64,000 bases of DNA from an uncultured Sphingomonadaceae bacterium (GTDB taxonomy: Bacteria > Pseudomonadota > Alphaproteobacteria > Sphingomonadales > Sphingomonadaceae): assembly GCA_946479505.1 (NCBI GenBank), contig CAMLGC010000010.1, positions 3,197-67,196 of the forward strand, read 5' to 3'. Below the pieces are notes generated by a model. That model was not told the DNA's origin and did no database searches. It saw only the letters and a list, made by a program, of their open reading frames with translations. Shown piece by piece: positions 61,475 to 64,000 of the stretch; position 1 is the stretch's first letter; each line of letters starts with the position of its first letter. A program made the translations under genes and the position numbers.

Positions 61475-62364
61475 TACCTCGGCGCCTCTCCGGCGTGCGC
61501 GAACAGCTTTTCGCCGAACGCGCGCACCGGCCCCGCAAGGTCCTCGCGCTCCACCGCAAGCGCCATGTTGGCTTGGATGTAGCCCGCCTTGTCGCCGCAA
61601 TCGAAGCGGCGCCCGTCGAAGGTGAAGGCGTGGAAGGGCTGGTCGCCGATCATCTGCGCCATCGCATCGGTGAGCTGGATCTCCCCACCCGCGCCCTTCT
61701 CCTGCGTCTCGAGGATGCGCATCACCTCGGGCTGGAGGATGTAGCGGCCGGGAATCATGATGTTCGAGGGCGCGGTGCCCTGCTTCGGCTTCTCGACCAG
61801 CCCCTTGACCTCGACGAGCGCGCCGTCGCGCGCGCCCGGATCGATGATCCCGTATTTGTCGGTTTCGCTCGCGGGCACTTCGAGCCCGCACACGACGTTG
61901 CCGCCGACGCGGTTATACGCCTCGACCATCTGTCGCATGCAGCCGGGCTGGCCGGTCATCAGCTCGTCGGCGAGGAAGATCGCGAACGGCTCGTTGCCGA
62001 CGATGTCGCGCGCGCACCACACCGCATGGCCCAGCCCCATCGGCTCCTGCTGGCGGACATAGGCGAACGCACCGGGTCGGAGCCGCGTCTGTTTCAGAAC
62101 GTCGAGCGACTTGCCGCGCTCGGCCATGGTCGTTTCGAGCTCGTAGGCGATGTCGAAATGGTCCTCGATCGCCGATTTGCCGCGGCCGGTGACGAAGATC
62201 ATCTGCTCGATCCCCGCCTCGATCGCCTCGTCGACGGCATATTGGATGAGCGGACGATCGACGACGGGCAGCATTTCCTTCGGCAGCGCCTTGGTCGCGG
62301 GGAGGAAACGAGTGCCGAGCCCCCCCACCGGGAATACGGCCTTGCGCAACGGCTTGATCGGCAT
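61474..62364 (-). CDS. galU: UTP-glucose-1-phosphate uridylyltransferase
   Basis: This 296-aa nucleotidyltransferase makes UDP-glucose for polysaccharide and glycolipid synthesis. It begins [20 protein letters not shown] with the signature [12 protein letters not shown] near residues 13-24, and shows [14 protein letters not shown], then [14 protein letters not shown] and [19 protein letters not shown]. The ATG at 62364 is standard. It is the upstream partner of manD in an unusual two-gene unit; the enzymes share no pathway step, though UDP-glucose is the source of UDP-glucuronate. Confidence 0.95.
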   Translation of the reverse strand: MPIKPLRKAVFPVGGLGTRFLPATKALPKEMLPVVDRPLIQYAVDEAIEAGIEQMIFVTGRGKSAIEDHFDIAYELETTMAERGKSLDVLKQTRLRPGAFAYVRQQEPMGLGHAVWCARDIVGNEPFAIFLADELMTGQPGCMRQMVEAYNRVGGNVVCGLEVPASETDKYGIIDPGARDGALVEVKGLVEKPKQGTAPSNIMIPGRYILQPEVMRILETQEKGAGGEIQLTDAMAQMIGDQPFHAFTFDGRRFDCGDKAGYIQANMALAVEREDLAGPVRAFGEKLFAHAGEAPR

Positions 62365-62478
62365 GCAACCTCCTCGTCTCAGGTGTTCCCCGCGCCCTAG
62401 CAGGCGCCGCGACGCCGGGCCACTCTATCGAACGTCCGGGCACGCGGGAAACCGCGGCTACCGGTCATCGGAGGTCGC

Positions 62479-63687
62479 CTAGCCGATCGGCGCGATGGCG
62501 ATGTCGTCGATCCATCCCGAGCTGGTCTCACCCGGGCTGCTCGCCGCCTTTTGAACGACAACCGTTTGAATCGGGCAGTTCTGCGTCGGGACCGAGAATG
62601 TCGTCGTGGTACGGTTGCCCCGATCCGCGCCGAGGGAGGATTCGGGCGTTATGAGCTTTCTCGGCTCCTCGCACCGCACCAATACGGTGATGCTGGCATC
62701 AGGGCTGCCATCATCGCGCGCCGTCGTCCAGGACAGGCGATAAGAGCCCGGCTGAAGCGCGGTAAGCTGGCGAGCGGCAATGGTTCGCGCGGTTATCGAC
62801 GAGCCTATCCTGAGCGCATCGCCATGGAGCGGCGCGGGCGCCCGCCGCACGCCGACGTCGAGACCTCCCTCGGACAGCAACTGCCAGGTGAAGGGGCTGG
62901 CGGACGTCTGCGAGGGATCGACCTCGAATGCGCCATTGGACAGAAACGCGTCGCCGGACCTGTCGCATGCGTCGCGCCAGAGCTGCTTGGCGGCCTTGGC
63001 CTGATCGTTGTGCATCAGTCGGCTGGCAGCGATCCCCACGGCCTCGCAATCGACCGTCGCGCCTTGCGCCACCGCCAGACCGATCGCTGCCATGCGGCCC
63101 TCCAGATCGGCGCCCTCGAGACGGCCTGTCTCGGCCAGAAACCGACTTTCCCACGGGGGATCCTTCAGAAGAAGCGTCGCGAGCGCCTGCTGGCCGAGCG
63201 AGGTTTGGCCAAGCACATGAAGCGAGTTGGCGACCGCCTCGTTGTCGATGTCGAGACGCAGGAGCGCGTCGAGCCGCTGTGCAAGAACATCGACGTCGCC
63301 TGCTGCCTCGGCCTGCGCCAGCCAGTAGAGTTGCGTGGGAACATCACGCCAGCCCAGGCTTCCTGCGACGGCGAAGGCCGCATAGGCCTGATCGAGCCGA
63401 CCGAGCGCCAGCAGTGAGCTGCCGAGCGCCGATGTCGTCGAAGGGTCGACGGGGGCGGTTTGCACGGCGCGCCGCGCTTTGGCCAGCGCGATCTTGGGCT
63501 TGCTGCGCGTGAGTTGCTCGAACGCGATCCGGGCAGCGGCATCGCCTCCGAAGAAGGCGGATCGGGGGTTTTCGGATTGCACGGTCATGCGATCGCTGGC
63601 GCTCATCCAGCACAAGACGGCCAAGGCGATCGCCGCGACGGTGACGCCGAGCACGCGTGCAGGTCGATAAACGTCAGCGGGCATCAT
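62479..63687 (-). CDS. Membrane-anchored TPR-like hypothetical protein
   Basis: This 402-aa protein has an N-terminal membrane anchor (VLGVTVAAIALAVLCWMSAS, about residues 12-31), a helical repeat region (about 50-215, TPR-like: LGSSLLALGRLDQAYAAFAV) and a C-terminal beta-rich region (from about 250) containing three Cys (DACDRSG, VRCEEP, QNCPIQ). Such proteins are often found near sphingan or capsule loci and could tether polysaccharide machinery. The ATG at 63687 was chosen because the TTG at 63699 lacks support. It is divergent from whatever lies to the right. I do not assign a function. Confidence 0.7.
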   Translation of the reverse strand: MMPADVYRPARVLGVTVAAIALAVLCWMSASDRMTVQSENPRSAFFGGDAAARIAFEQLTRSKPKIALAKARRAVQTAPVDPSTTSALGSSLLALGRLDQAYAAFAVAGSLGWRDVPTQLYWLAQAEAAGDVDVLAQRLDALLRLDIDNEAVANSLHVLGQTSLGQQALATLLLKDPPWESRFLAETGRLEGADLEGRMAAIGLAVAQGATVDCEAVGIAASRLMHNDQAKAAKQLWRDACDRSGDAFLSNGAFEVDPSQTSASPFTWQLLSEGGLDVGVRRAPAPLHGDALRIGSSITARTIAARQLTALQPGSYRLSWTTARDDGSPDASITVLVRCEEPRKLITPESSLGADRGNRTTTTFSVPTQNCPIQTVVVQKAASSPGETSSGWIDDIAIAPIG

Positions 63688-64000
63688 GTTCTCTCGCAAG
63701 CTATCGAGACCTCTCGTCGCCGCCGGGGCTCACGCCTTCGATCCCGCCGTCGCGACTGCGATGGCTTGGACGCGATCGACACTAGCTGCCGGAGACGGGC
63801 GCTTCAATCGCATCCGGACCACGGACGTTGGGAAAGGCTCCTGTCGATCGATGCGACCGGCTCCGATAGCTCGGGAACGGATTCGGGCATCGACATATCC
63901 AGTGGGAGCTGACCCGGACAAAGCACCGGTGACGGCGCCTTGTCCGGCTTTGGTCTTGCATTCGCTGGTTGATTACCCGATGCGGTCGGTGTCGCTGGCG
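63688..64000. other. Right-edge stretch without a clear gene
   Basis: No open frame here has convincing start, ribosome-binding site and protein character. A frame ending at 63912 has a Ser/Asp-rich end but lies mostly antisense to the TPR-like gene. An 8-bp inverted repeat CCGGACAA (63914-63921) and TTGTCCGG (63940-63947) could be the terminator of a gene coming from the right edge on the minus strand. Confidence 0.5.

Noticed and set aside
63460..63912. Plus-strand gene ending in a Ser/Asp-rich tail at the right edge
   Set aside because: Most of it is antisense to the TPR-like gene, it has no ribosome-binding site, and its composition changes abruptly; treated as chance.

Overview
The window is a GC-rich stretch (roughly two thirds G+C by eye) of an alphaproteobacterial chromosome. 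Gene content points to a sphingomonad (Sphingomonadaceae): a MucR/Ros regulator, a Fur-family regulator, the tsaB-rimI and phoH-ybeY-CorC runs, carA-carB near a GatB/YqeY-dnaG-rpoD macromolecular-synthesis block, many 1- or 4-base stop/start overlaps, and dense short palindromic intergenic repeats. I saw no tRNA, rRNA, transposase, prophage or CRISPR array. The species call is inference from gene order and protein style, not a search.

Layout. 1-2.5 kb: modABC molybdate transporter (minus). 2.5-8.4 kb: phasin-like protein, NifU-domain protein, RutE-like reductase, tsaB-rimI, mucR, fur-like gene, plsC-type acyltransferase, miaB. 8.5-13.2 kb: phoH-ybeY-CorC, Nudix and extensin-like genes. 13.2-17.7 kb: small hypotheticals, a Bax-inhibitor-1 protein, thpR, an acyl-CoA ligase. 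17.8-21.4 kb: dnaE. 21.5-26.6 kb: HdeD-like protein and a signalling cluster (EAL protein, TPR sensor kinase, receiver). 26.68-27.01 kb: an apparently self-contained transcription unit with a 17-codon ORF and a highly structured RNA. 27-31.9 kb: TetR-EmrA-EmrB-NodT efflux operon. 32-38.1 kb: rhomboid, greA, carB, a DUF4177-like gene, carA. 38.2-43.0 kb: yqeY, a DUF559 nuclease, dnaG, rpoD. 43.1-43.7 kb: a GxxExxY nuclease-fold gene between inverted repeats and an orphan ribbon-helix-helix gene. 43.9-55.9 kb: MoxR ATPase, membrane glycosyltransferase, CHAP, CocE and RlpA proteins, VWA protein, AlkB, H1-like protein, NamZ-like muramidase, DOMON-like protein, rimO. 56-61.5 kb: hexuronate uptake and catabolism (MFS, uxaC, uxuB, manD). 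61.5-63.7 kb: galU and a repeat-containing membrane-anchored protein.

The most unusual features are repeat-related. Palindromic elements sit in frame inside essential genes (dnaE twice, carA once). A further 53-bp palindrome near the carA start breaks the frame in a way that its exact removal would repair. Two genes for different PD-(D/E)XK nuclease-fold families (DUF559 and GxxExxY), 4.4 kb apart, are each bounded by inverted repeats that run into their coding ends, which suggests small nuclease-repeat cassettes. The second novelty candidate is the 17-aa ORF/structured RNA unit at 26.7-27.0 kb: a promoter, hairpins and competing terminator and alternative stems are visible, and no gene follows on that strand.
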